A stretch of DNA of 5,444 nt from Porphyrobacter sp. (lineage in GTDB: Bacteria > Pseudomonadota > Alphaproteobacteria > Sphingomonadales > Sphingomonadaceae), in contig JAKFWB010000202.1 of NCBI GenBank assembly GCA_021732945.1, positions 1 through 5,444 on the forward strand, read 5' to 3'. The translations under genes were made by a program, and so were the position numbers. Below are positions 1 to 5,271 of the stretch, in pieces. Below the pieces are notes generated by a model that saw only the letters and a program-made list of their open reading frames with translations, searched no databases and had not been told where the DNA came from. The stretch's first letter is position 1. Each line of letters begins with the position of its first letter.

Positions 1-738
1 ATAGCTGCCCTTCTCGGCGATGATCAGGGTGCGTTCGAACTGGCCGGTGTTTTCGGCATTGATGCGGAAATAGGTGCTGAGCTCCATCGGGCAGCGCACG
101 CCTTCGGGCACGTAAACAAAGGTGCCGTCGGAGAAGACCGCGCAATTGAGCGCCGCGAAGTAGTTGTCGCGCACCGGCACAATCCGGCCGAGCCACTTCT
201 TCACCAGATCAGGATATTCGCGGATCGCCTCGGAGATCGAGAGGAAGATCACGCCGGCGCGCAGCAATTCGGCGCGGAAGCTGGTGGCGACGCTGACGCT
301 GTCAAACACCGCGTCGACCGCGACCTTCTTTGCGCCCTTTACGCCTGCCAGCACTTCCTGCTCACCCAGCGGAATGCCAAGCTTGTCGTAGATCCGCTTG
401 ATCTCGGGATCGAGATCGTCGAGCGAGTCGAGTTCGATCTTCTTTTTGGGCGCGGCATAGTAATAGGCGTCTTGGTAATCGATCTTGGGATAGCCGACCT
501 TGGCCCAATCGGGCTCTTCCATGGTCTGCCACAGGCGGAAGGCCTTCAGCCGCCAGTCGAGCATCCATTCCGGCTCGTTCTTCTTGGCGGAAATGAACCG
601 CACCGTGTCTTCGGTGAGGCCCTTGGGCGCGAATTCGGTTTCGATGTCGGACGACCAGCCATGCTCGTAATCGGCGACCTTGGCAGCAGCTTCGCGGGCT
701 TCCACATCGGTTTCTGGGCGGGTTTGAAGGTCGGTCAT
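1..738 (-). CDS. sufB: SufB, Fe-S cluster assembly scaffold protein (N-terminal half, cut by window edge)
   Basis: SufB forms the SufBCD scaffold complex in the cytoplasm, on which iron-sulfur clusters are built before transfer to target proteins. The 246 visible residues begin [11 protein letters not shown]. They carry the family's recognisable N-terminal block near residues 65-100 ([16 protein letters not shown], then [12 protein letters not shown] and [14 protein letters not shown]). The start of the SUFBD beta-helix core follows ([37 protein letters not shown], near 207-246). SufB proteins are usually about 480-500 residues, so roughly half is missing, including the C-terminal core with the later conserved cysteines. 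The frame is uninterrupted to base 1. The ATG overlaps the stop codon of the upstream Rrf2 regulator as ATGA and is preceded by GAGGAA at 10-nt spacing, so translation is probably coupled. Downstream suf genes (sufC, sufD, sufS) are expected beyond the left edge. Confidence 0.96.
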   Translation of the reverse strand, partial: MTDLQTRPETDVEAREAAAKVADYEHGWSSDIETEFAPKGLTEDTVRFISAKKNEPEWMLDWRLKAFRLWQTMEEPDWAKVGYPKIDYQDAYYYAAPKKKIELDSLDDLDPEIKRIYDKLGIPLGEQEVLAGVKGAKKVAVDAVFDSVSVATSFRAELLRAGVIFLSISEAIREYPDLVKKWLGRIVPVRDNYFAALNCAVFSDGTFVYVPEGVRCPMELSTYFRINAENTGQFERTLIIAEKGSY

Positions 739-752
739 GCCGGGATTTCCTC
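735..752 (-). promoter_or_regulatory. Shine-Dalgarno and ATGA stop/start overlap coupling the Rrf2 regulator to sufB
   Basis: On the minus strand GAGG lies at 752-749, ten bases before the sufB ATG at 738-736. The TGA stop of the upstream regulator occupies 737-735, giving a 4-base ATGA overlap. The ribosome binding site is inside the last codons of the regulator. This arrangement fixes the sufB start and implies translational coupling within one operon. Confidence 0.8.
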
Positions 753-1175
753 GATAATTGGGAGCGCGCGGGCCACCGGGGGGGTGCGCAATTGTGCGAG
801 GGTGATCCCCGCCAGCGCGCCGCGCAGCGCGTCATTGATGATTGGCCAATGGGCGCGCATGTTGCACCCGGTCTCAAAATCGCAGGCGATGTGATCGACG
901 CAGGCCGTCAGCGCAATCGGCCCTTCGATCGCCTCGACAATATCCGCCACGGTAATCGCTGCGGCGGGGCGGCCCAACTGCAAACCGCCATGCGCCCCGC
1001 GCACGGATCGTAGCAGGCCAGCAGCTGTCAGCTTCGACACCAGCTTCTGCACGGTCGGCACCGGCAGCCCGGTTTCCGCCGCCAATTCAGCCGCGCTCAC
1101 CCGGCCATCGCCGCAATGAACGGCGGCCTGGCACATCGTGATGACGGCATAATCGGCAAGGTTGGACAGGCGCAT
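735..1175 (-). CDS. iscR: IscR-like Rrf2-family regulator of the suf operon
   Basis: A 146-residue winged-helix repressor of the Rrf2 family, most like the group annotated as SUF system Fe-S assembly regulators. It aligns without gaps to E. coli IscR (from memory) over the first ~110 residues. It starts [11 protein letters not shown]; the helix-turn-helix lies near residues 27-55 and the wing is [12 protein letters not shown] near 57-68. Cysteines at 92, 98 and 104 sit exactly where IscR holds its [2Fe-2S] cluster. The fourth IscR ligand, His107, is Arg here, with a histidine two residues later (HW at 109-110). Residue 43, Glu in E. coli IscR, is Gln. It probably senses cluster status and represses its own operon. 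It overlaps sufB by 4 bases and follows the AraC gene by 65 bp containing likely operators. The start has only a weak GAGAA ribosome site 10 nt upstream. The symbol is by family resemblance; the function is inferred. Confidence 0.9.
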   Translation of the reverse strand: MRLSNLADYAVITMCQAAVHCGDGRVSAAELAAETGLPVPTVQKLVSKLTAAGLLRSVRGAHGGLQLGRPAAAITVADIVEAIEGPIALTACVDHIACDFETGCNMRAHWPIINDALRGALAGITLAQLRTPPVARALPIIEEIPA

Positions 1176-1190
1176 TTGCGAGCGGTTCTC

Positions 1191-1246
1191 AATTCGGACG
1201 GAATCGTTCCGATTTCCGAATTAGGAGCGAATCGTTCGGATTACAA
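1191..1246 (-). promoter_or_regulatory. Candidate operator/promoter of the iscR-suf operon, with repeated TTCGG/CCGAA elements
   Basis: The gap before the Rrf2 gene is unusually repetitive. A near-perfect 14-base direct repeat (GAATCGTTCCGATT at 1201-1214 and GAATCGTTCGGATT at 1229-1242, one mismatch) has a 28-base period. AATTCGGA at 1191-1198 is the exact reverse complement of TCCGAATT at 1215-1222. Between them CGGAA-TCG-TTCCG (1199-1211) is a short palindrome. On the minus strand TTGTAA (1246-1241) and TAATTC (1223-1218) are 17 bases apart and could be a weak -35/-10 pair, with the repeats lying in the spacer and near the start site. No T-tract follows the dyads, so they do not look like a terminator. 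An operator for the adjacent IscR-like protein is the natural inference; the hexamers are poor matches. Confidence 0.5.
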
Positions 1247-2161
1247 CTGCAATTCCCGCAAGTTCCGCTGATCGATCATCTCCGCCAGATAGGGCGTGGT
1301 CTGATCGCTGAGCCGGACCGGCGTGCGACCGACAAAATGGACGATTTCGCGGATCATATGCGATTGATCGAAGAACGCTTCTGCCAACGCAGCCTCATCT
1401 TCGATCGATAAATGCGGCGCGGAAAGCAGCGCAGCGGCCCGCAATGCGCGGTATTTGCGGGCCAGCGCGCGCGGGGTCAGGCCGAAATATTGCTCGACCA
1501 GACGCTGCACCTGCCGCGCTGAATAGCCCGCAGCCCCGATCAGTTCGTCGACCTCGGGATTGAACGAGGCTCCCAGCCACTGCCCCACCGTTCCGATCAG
1601 TTGCAGGTGGCGCGGATTGATGGGCCGCATCCGCTGTTCGATATAGCCGCCGATCGCCACCGCACATTCGCTGCCTGTCATGGTTCTGTTGCGGTATGCG
1701 GCAAGCAGTTGCTCGCCCAGCACTGCGATCTCTTCGCCCAATACCGACGCGGCGGGAAGCAACCGATCACGATGATCGCCCGCGTGAAGCCCGGTCAGCG
1801 CCGCCCAGCCCAGCGGGCTCAGCGCAGCTCCGAAGGCGTGAAACGGCCCTTCGACCAGGATCGGCGTGGCTCGGGGCAGCGGGGTCAACAGGCCGACCGA
1901 ATGATTGGGGTCACGGTGGCCCGCGGCAAACAGCATTTCGCCCGTGCCATGCGGAAACAGGCACAATTGCCCGATAGCCGCAGGCTGGATGTCGCGGATC
2001 AGCGGCTCATCACACCGGAAATGATAGAGTGTGGTGACATAGGGGGATAGCTGCGGCGCGGGTTCGATGTAGTCGATGGTGATCAGCGCTGCCGACGTCA
2101 GGCCAGCCTCATCTCCAAACAAGGCTTCTGGCACGGGCGTTGGCGATGTGGTCGCATCCAT
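1241..2161 (-). CDS. AraC-family transcriptional regulator
   Basis: A 306-residue DNA-binding regulator taking ATG at 2161 as the start (MDATTSPTPV). The C-terminal AraC domain spans about residues 185-283. The first helix-turn-helix is near 204-229 (VDELIGAAGYSARQVQRLV, then FGLTPRAL). The second, near 254-283, carries the family signature in the form FFDQSHMIREIVHFVGRTP. The N-terminal ~150 residues (FPHGTGEML, GPFHAFGAALSPLGWAALTG) resemble the ligand-sensing domain seen in DUF6597-type AraC regulators; its ligand is unknown. The open frame continues upstream to 2356. However, that extension translates straight through an intrinsic terminator at 2202-2236 and has no AraC-family character, so I reject it. 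No strong ribosome site precedes 2161 (GGGG about 14 nt upstream). A minus-strand terminator ends 40 bp before the start, so expression may depend on readthrough or on a very short promoter overlapping the T-tract. Targets cannot be told from the sequence. Confidence 0.88.
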   Translation of the reverse strand: MDATTSPTPVPEALFGDEAGLTSAALITIDYIEPAPQLSPYVTTLYHFRCDEPLIRDIQPAAIGQLCLFPHGTGEMLFAAGHRDPNHSVGLLTPLPRATPILVEGPFHAFGAALSPLGWAALTGLHAGDHRDRLLPAASVLGEEIAVLGEQLLAAYRNRTMTGSECAVAIGGYIEQRMRPINPRHLQLIGTVGQWLGASFNPEVDELIGAAGYSARQVQRLVEQYFGLTPRALARKYRALRAAALLSAPHLSIEDEAALAEAFFDQSHMIREIVHFVGRTPVRLSDQTTPYLAEMIDQRNLRELQL

Positions 2162-2199
2162 AGGCGCAAGACACCCCAATCCGACTTTGGTTCCACCAG

Positions 2200-2262
2200 T
2201 CAAAAAAAGAGGCGGCGTCCCGCAAGGAACGCCGCCCATCTGAGTTGAGGAACTCTTTGCAT
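2200..2262 (-). CDS. Possible 20-codon small ORF / leader peptide overlapping the terminator
   Basis: ATG at 2262-2260 opens a 20-codon frame ending at TGA 2202-2200. GGAG is placed 5 bases upstream (2271-2268), a good Shine-Dalgarno in a window where most starts have weak ones. The product would be MQRVPQLRW followed by a basic, Phe-rich end (RRLFF). The last codons run through the terminator stem and T-tract, so ribosome movement would directly disrupt the hairpin, as in leader-peptide attenuation. There is one Trp codon and no run of a single amino acid's codons, so a classical amino-acid attenuator is not evident. A chance frame in a structured RNA is equally possible. Confidence 0.22.
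   Translation of the reverse strand: MQRVPQLRWAAFLAGRRLFF
2202..2236 (-). terminator. Strong rho-independent terminator upstream of the AraC gene
   Basis: Read on the minus strand, GGCGGCGT (2236-2229) pairs with ACGCCGCC (2218-2211). The stem extends inward through one G-U wobble and two C-G pairs to a 4-base TTGC loop, about 11 bp in all. TC and then seven T residues (2208-2202) follow at once. There is no T-tract on the other strand, so it acts only for minus-strand transcription. Because no conventional gene lies just upstream on that strand, it must end either a small RNA or an attenuated leader. Confidence 0.87.
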
Positions 2263-2314
2263 TGCTGCTCCGAGCCCTTCGGGTCGCGAGAAGTCCTCTA
2301 TCGCGCGAATCGCT
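2202..2314 (-). ncRNA. Candidate small RNA or attenuator leader ending at the intrinsic terminator
   Basis: Between a TACAAT box (2326-2321) and the terminator is room for a transcript of about 105-115 nt. Reading downstream it can form a CGCGA/TCGCG stem with an 11-nt loop (2305-2285). Next comes a short CCC/GGG hairpin with a GAA loop near 2283-2275. A perfect GAGTT-CCTC-AACTC hairpin (2255-2242) has a C-rich loop resembling an anti-Shine-Dalgarno sequence, and the terminator stem follows. The stem-loop string plus terminator looks like a trans-acting sRNA of the alphaproteobacterial kind, but I cannot match it to a named family. The alternative is a 5' leader of the AraC gene, whose ATG is 40 nt beyond the T-tract. 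The 5' end is approximate. Confidence 0.42.
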
Positions 2315-2320
2315 GGGGGG

Positions 2321-2350
2321 ATTGTATGCAAGCGACAAGTCGCATCGCAT
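2321..2350 (-). promoter_or_regulatory. Candidate promoter -10 box with adjacent GCGAC-AA-GTCGC operator-like dyad
   Basis: On the minus strand TACAAT (2326-2321) matches the sigma-70 -10 consensus at five of six positions. Immediately upstream is the perfect palindrome GCGAC-AA-GTCGC (2332-2343), flanked by imperfectly spaced ATGC (2326-2329) and GCAT (2347-2350). The dyad would cover the -35/-10 spacer, a usual place for a repressor or activator site. There is no good -35 hexamer at 17-18 bp (TGCGAT or ATGCGA), so the promoter would need an activator or is not real. It would drive the small RNA/leader candidate downstream. Confidence 0.3.
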
Positions 2351-2486
2351 GATCATTACCGCCCGAAATCCTCTTGTTGCAGTAGCGTTACACCCGCTTT
2401 CTCTTGAAGACTGAGAGGTGACAGAATTGCGTTATTGGGGCGCGATCCGCTCGACAGCGAAGGGCTGCTGACATAGGCGCTGGGCG

Positions 2487-3524
2487 ATGTTGTTCCGCAT
2501 TCTGAGACCCGCCCTGTTTGCGCTCGACCCAGAGACCGGGCACCGCCTTGCGATTGCCGGGCTGAGGTCCCTGCCAGTGCGCGCCTCGCATGCATCATCC
2601 GGGCCGCTGGCAATCACGGTGGCGGGCCTTGATTTTCCCAATCCGATCGGGGTGGCTGCGGGTTTTGACAAGAACGCCGAGGTGCCCGATGCTTTGCTGC
2701 GCCTGGGATTTGGCTTCACCGAAGTCGGCTCGATCACGCCCTTGCCGCAAGCGGGCAACCCGCAACCGCGCTTGTTCCGGTTGGTGGAGGATGCAGCGGT
2801 GATCAATCGCATGGGGTTCAACAACGAAGGCGGCGCGGCGGCGCTGGCGCGCTTGCGGGCGCGGGTGGGTCGCCCCGGGATAGTCGGGGTGAATATTGGC
2901 GCCAACAAGGATTCGGCGGATCGGGTCGCCGATTATGCGCTGCTGTCCAAAATGATGGCACCGTTTGCGAGCTATCTGTGCGTCAATGTCTCCAGCCCCA
3001 ACACTCCGGGGCTGCGCGCCTTGCAGGACGAAGGCGCACTGGCCGGGCTGATCGATGCGGTGATCGCGGCGCGCGACGAGGTTGGCGGCACCGCGCCGAT
3101 TTTCCTGAAAGTCGCGCCCGATCTTGAACCCGCCGATATCGACGCCATCGCCCGGATCGCAATCGACAAGCAGCTGGGCGCGCTGGTGGTGTCCAACACT
3201 ACGATCAGCCGCCCGGCGCTGCGATCGCATCATGCGGGCGAGACCGGGGGCCTGTCGGGCGCGCCGTTGCGCAGCCTCGCCACCGAGCGGCTGCGCGATT
3301 TCCGCAAGGCGACCGGCGGCGCGATTCCGCTGGTCGGCGTGGGCGGTATCGCCACAGCCGAACACGCGTGGGAACGCATCCGCGCGGGCGCGAGCCTGGT
3401 GCAGCTCTATTCGGCGATGGTGTACGAGGGACCGGGCCTTGGCGGACAGATTGCGCGCAAGCTGGAAGCGCTGATGCGGCGCGATGGCTTTGCAAGCATT
3501 GCCGAAGCGGTGGGAAGCGAATAG
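2487..3524 (+). CDS. pyrD: Dihydroorotate dehydrogenase (quinone), class 2
   Basis: PyrD oxidises dihydroorotate to orotate, the fourth step of de novo UMP synthesis, using FMN and passing electrons to membrane quinone. At 345 residues it is near E. coli PyrD in length. The N-terminal amphipathic segment (about residues 1-40, MLFRILRPALFALDPETGHRLA) is the class 2 hallmark for membrane association and the quinone tunnel. Conserved blocks appear in order: NPIGVAAGFDKNAE (52-65, with the FMN-contact Lys62), GFTEVGSITPLPQAGNP (76-92), INRMGFNNEG (106-115), VGVNIGANK (133-141), NVSSPNTPGLR (167-177, containing the catalytic serine), LKVAPDL (207-213), VSNTT (235-239), GGLSG (254-258), VGVGGI (283-288) and QLYSAMVYEGP (306-316). 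No key residue is missing. The ATG has only a weak ribosome site (GGGCG). A lipoprotein GGT gene starts 10 nt after the TAG, suggesting co-transcription. The gene is divergent from the minus-strand AraC region. Confidence 0.97.
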   Translation: MLFRILRPALFALDPETGHRLAIAGLRSLPVRASHASSGPLAITVAGLDFPNPIGVAAGFDKNAEVPDALLRLGFGFTEVGSITPLPQAGNPQPRLFRLVEDAAVINRMGFNNEGGAAALARLRARVGRPGIVGVNIGANKDSADRVADYALLSKMMAPFASYLCVNVSSPNTPGLRALQDEGALAGLIDAVIAARDEVGGTAPIFLKVAPDLEPADIDAIARIAIDKQLGALVVSNTTISRPALRSHHAGETGGLSGAPLRSLATERLRDFRKATGGAIPLVGVGGIATAEHAWERIRAGASLVQLYSAMVYEGPGLGGQIARKLEALMRRDGFASIAEAVGSE

Positions 3525-3534
3525 CATCGCAGTC

Positions 3535-5271
3535 ATGCGTCTATTCCCTGCCCTTTTCGCCGCCTTTGCCCTCGCCCTTAGTGGCTGTGTCAGCTCTGGT
3601 GACAATGCGCTGAGCGGCCCGCCGCTCCGCGCCGATGAATACCCAGTCGCTTTCCCCGGCGCAGTCAGCAGCGCCGATCCGCGCGCGACCGCTGCGGGCG
3701 AAGCGATCCTCGCACAAGGCGGCTCCTCGGTCGATGCGGCGATTGCTGTGATGCTGGCGCTGACCGTGGTCGAGCCGCAAAGTTCAGGGATAGGCGGCGG
3801 CGGGTTCTTGGTGCGGGCTGACGGGGCGGACGGTGCGCTGGTGACCTATGACGGGCGTGAAACCGCGCCTGCCGCCGCCACGCCGACCCGTTTCCTTGAT
3901 GCAAGCGGCAAGGTCCTCGGGCGCGAACAGCGCGTGTTCTCCGGCCTCAGCGTCGGAGTGCCGGGGAATGTCGCGCTGGCCGCCAAGGCCCATGCCGAAC
4001 ATGGCAAGCTGCCTTGGGCCAAGCTGTTCGCGCCCGCGATCGCGCTCGCCGAAGACGGTTTCGTGATGAACCGGCGGCTCTACGAATCGCTCAAGGGTAA
4101 CAAGGGCCGGGCCGATAAGTCCGCTTCCTCCAAAGCCGTGTTCTTCGGCGCAGATGGCGAGCCGTTGCCGGTTGGGGCGACAGTGAAGGTGCCGGAGCTT
4201 GCCGCCACCTTCCGCGCGCTCGCTTCCGAGGGGCCACAGGCGATGTATGGCAGCAAGGCGGCAGCCGAGCTTGCGGCCTATGTCGCTAGCGAGACCCCGC
4301 AGGACGGGCGGATGATCGCAGCCGACGTCACCGCATACCAGCCCAAGGAGCGTGCGCCGGTGTGCGCACGTTACCGTGTCTACCGCGTCTGCGGCATGGG
4401 TCCGCCGTCCTCGGGCGGGATCGCGGTCGCGCAGATGCTCGGCCATCTCGAACGCTTCGATCTTGCGGCGATGGGCCAGGACAGTCCAGAGTTCTGGCAC
4501 CTGTTCATCGAGAGCCAGCGCCTCGCCTATGCCGACCGTGAGCTTTATGCAGGCGACGCTGATTTCGTCGCCGTGCCGGTCGCCGGGCTGGTCGATCCCG
4601 CCTATATCGCGAGCCGTTCGGCACTGATTTCCGCTGACACCACCATCGCCAAGGTCGAAGCCGGCGTGCCCCCCGGCGCGCCGCTCGCGCGCGGGGATGG
4701 GCCAGAGGAGCCGGAGAACGGCACCACGCACTTCTCGGTCGTTGACGCTGCGGGCAACGCGGTCAGTTATACCTCGACCATCGAGGGCGCGTTCGGATCG
4801 GGGCTGCATTGGGGCGGGTTCTACCTCAACAACGAACTCACCGATTTCACCCTGACCCCCGAGGCCGATGGCAAGCCGGTCGCCAACCGGGTTGAAGGGG
4901 GCAAGCGACCTCGCTCCTCAATGGCGCCGACCATCGTTTTTGACGCCAATGGCAAGGTGGTGCTGGTGATCGGCGCTGCTGGCGGCCCGACCATCCCGGT
5001 GACGGTGACCCGCGCGATCATCGGCGTGCTCGATTTTGGGCTCGGCGCGCAGGATGCGCTCGCACTGCCGTTTGCGATGTCCTTCGGCGAAGCGGTGCTG
5101 ATTGAGGAAGGCAGCGCGCTGGTGGCGATGCAGGGCGAACTTGCCGCGCGCGGCCACACCGCGCTCCGCGTCGCGCCTGCGCCGATCAAGGCCAATGCGC
5201 TGGGGCGGCGGGCCGATAGCACGTGGGAGGTCGCGACCGAGCCGCGCTTGGTGAGCGTCGTCACGCCGTGA
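3535..5271 (+). CDS. ggt: Gamma-glutamyltransferase / glutathione hydrolase, predicted lipoprotein
   Basis: An Ntn-hydrolase that cleaves the gamma-glutamyl bond of glutathione and related peptides, or transfers the glutamyl group. With ATG at 3535 the protein is 578 residues and opens with a lipoprotein signal (MRLFPALFAAFALALSGC; lipobox LSGC, lipidated Cys18). Residue +2 is Val, so the mature enzyme is probably outer-membrane anchored facing the periplasm. The family residues are present: Arg108 in GRETAP (substrate carboxylate), PPSSGG at 290-295, the autocleavage/nucleophile Thr397 in TTHFSVVD, Ser461-Ser462 in KRPRSSMAPTIV, and Gly483-Gly484 in GAAGGP. Self-cleavage would give a heavy chain of about 19-396 and a light chain of 397-578. 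The segment before KRPRSS is shorter than the E. coli lid loop and lacks its tyrosine. Apart from Cys18 the only cysteines are 277 and 286. The open frame extends to an ATG at 3484 inside pyrD, but that would bury the signal peptide, so 3535 is preferred. No strong ribosome site is seen. Confidence 0.95.
   Translation: MRLFPALFAAFALALSGCVSSGDNALSGPPLRADEYPVAFPGAVSSADPRATAAGEAILAQGGSSVDAAIAVMLALTVVEPQSSGIGGGGFLVRADGADGALVTYDGRETAPAAATPTRFLDASGKVLGREQRVFSGLSVGVPGNVALAAKAHAEHGKLPWAKLFAPAIALAEDGFVMNRRLYESLKGNKGRADKSASSKAVFFGADGEPLPVGATVKVPELAATFRALASEGPQAMYGSKAAAELAAYVASETPQDGRMIAADVTAYQPKERAPVCARYRVYRVCGMGPPSSGGIAVAQMLGHLERFDLAAMGQDSPEFWHLFIESQRLAYADRELYAGDADFVAVPVAGLVDPAYIASRSALISADTTIAKVEAGVPPGAPLARGDGPEEPENGTTHFSVVDAAGNAVSYTSTIEGAFGSGLHWGGFYLNNELTDFTLTPEADGKPVANRVEGGKRPRSSMAPTIVFDANGKVVLVIGAAGGPTIPVTVTRAIIGVLDFGLGAQDALALPFAMSFGEAVLIEEGSALVAMQGELAARGHTALRVAPAPIKANALGRRADSTWEVATEPRLVSVVTP

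Noticed and set aside
362..894. Open frames on both strands over the sufB/iscR junction
   Set aside because: The genuine frames are sufB and the Rrf2 regulator, both recognised by conserved motifs; the others are low-complexity Arg-rich shadows.
1191..1222. Inverted repeat AATTCGGA/TCCGAATT as a terminator of the AraC gene
   Set aside because: AT-containing 8-bp arms with a 16-base loop and no T-tract; its placement with other repeats fits an operator better.
2262..2275. Resemblance of GGAGCAGCAA to part of bacterial SRP RNA (ffs)
   Set aside because: The conserved GGAA-tetraloop hairpin and its asymmetric internal loop are not present; only a short string is similar.
2162..2356. N-terminal 65-residue extension of the AraC regulator from ATG 2356
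   Set aside because: It would translate through a strong terminator hairpin and T-tract, looks unlike AraC-family N-termini, and the sequence at 2161 gives a natural start.
2404..2440. TTGAAG as a -35 box for a pyrD promoter
   Set aside because: No acceptable -10 hexamer occurs 16-18 bases downstream.
3484..3534. Longer GGT start at 3484 overlapping the end of pyrD
   Set aside because: It would bury the lipoprotein signal peptide 17 residues inside; the ATG at 3535 begins the signal directly and leaves a normal 10-nt gap after pyrD.
2595..3605. Long minus-strand open frame of 336 codons opposite pyrD
   Set aside because: It is a codon-bias shadow of pyrD in a high-GC genome: no recognisable domain, Arg/His/Gln-rich composition typical of antisense frames.
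3784..4809. 341-codon minus-strand frame opposite ggt
   Set aside because: An antisense shadow of a clearly functional GGT; no family motif and no independent start signal.
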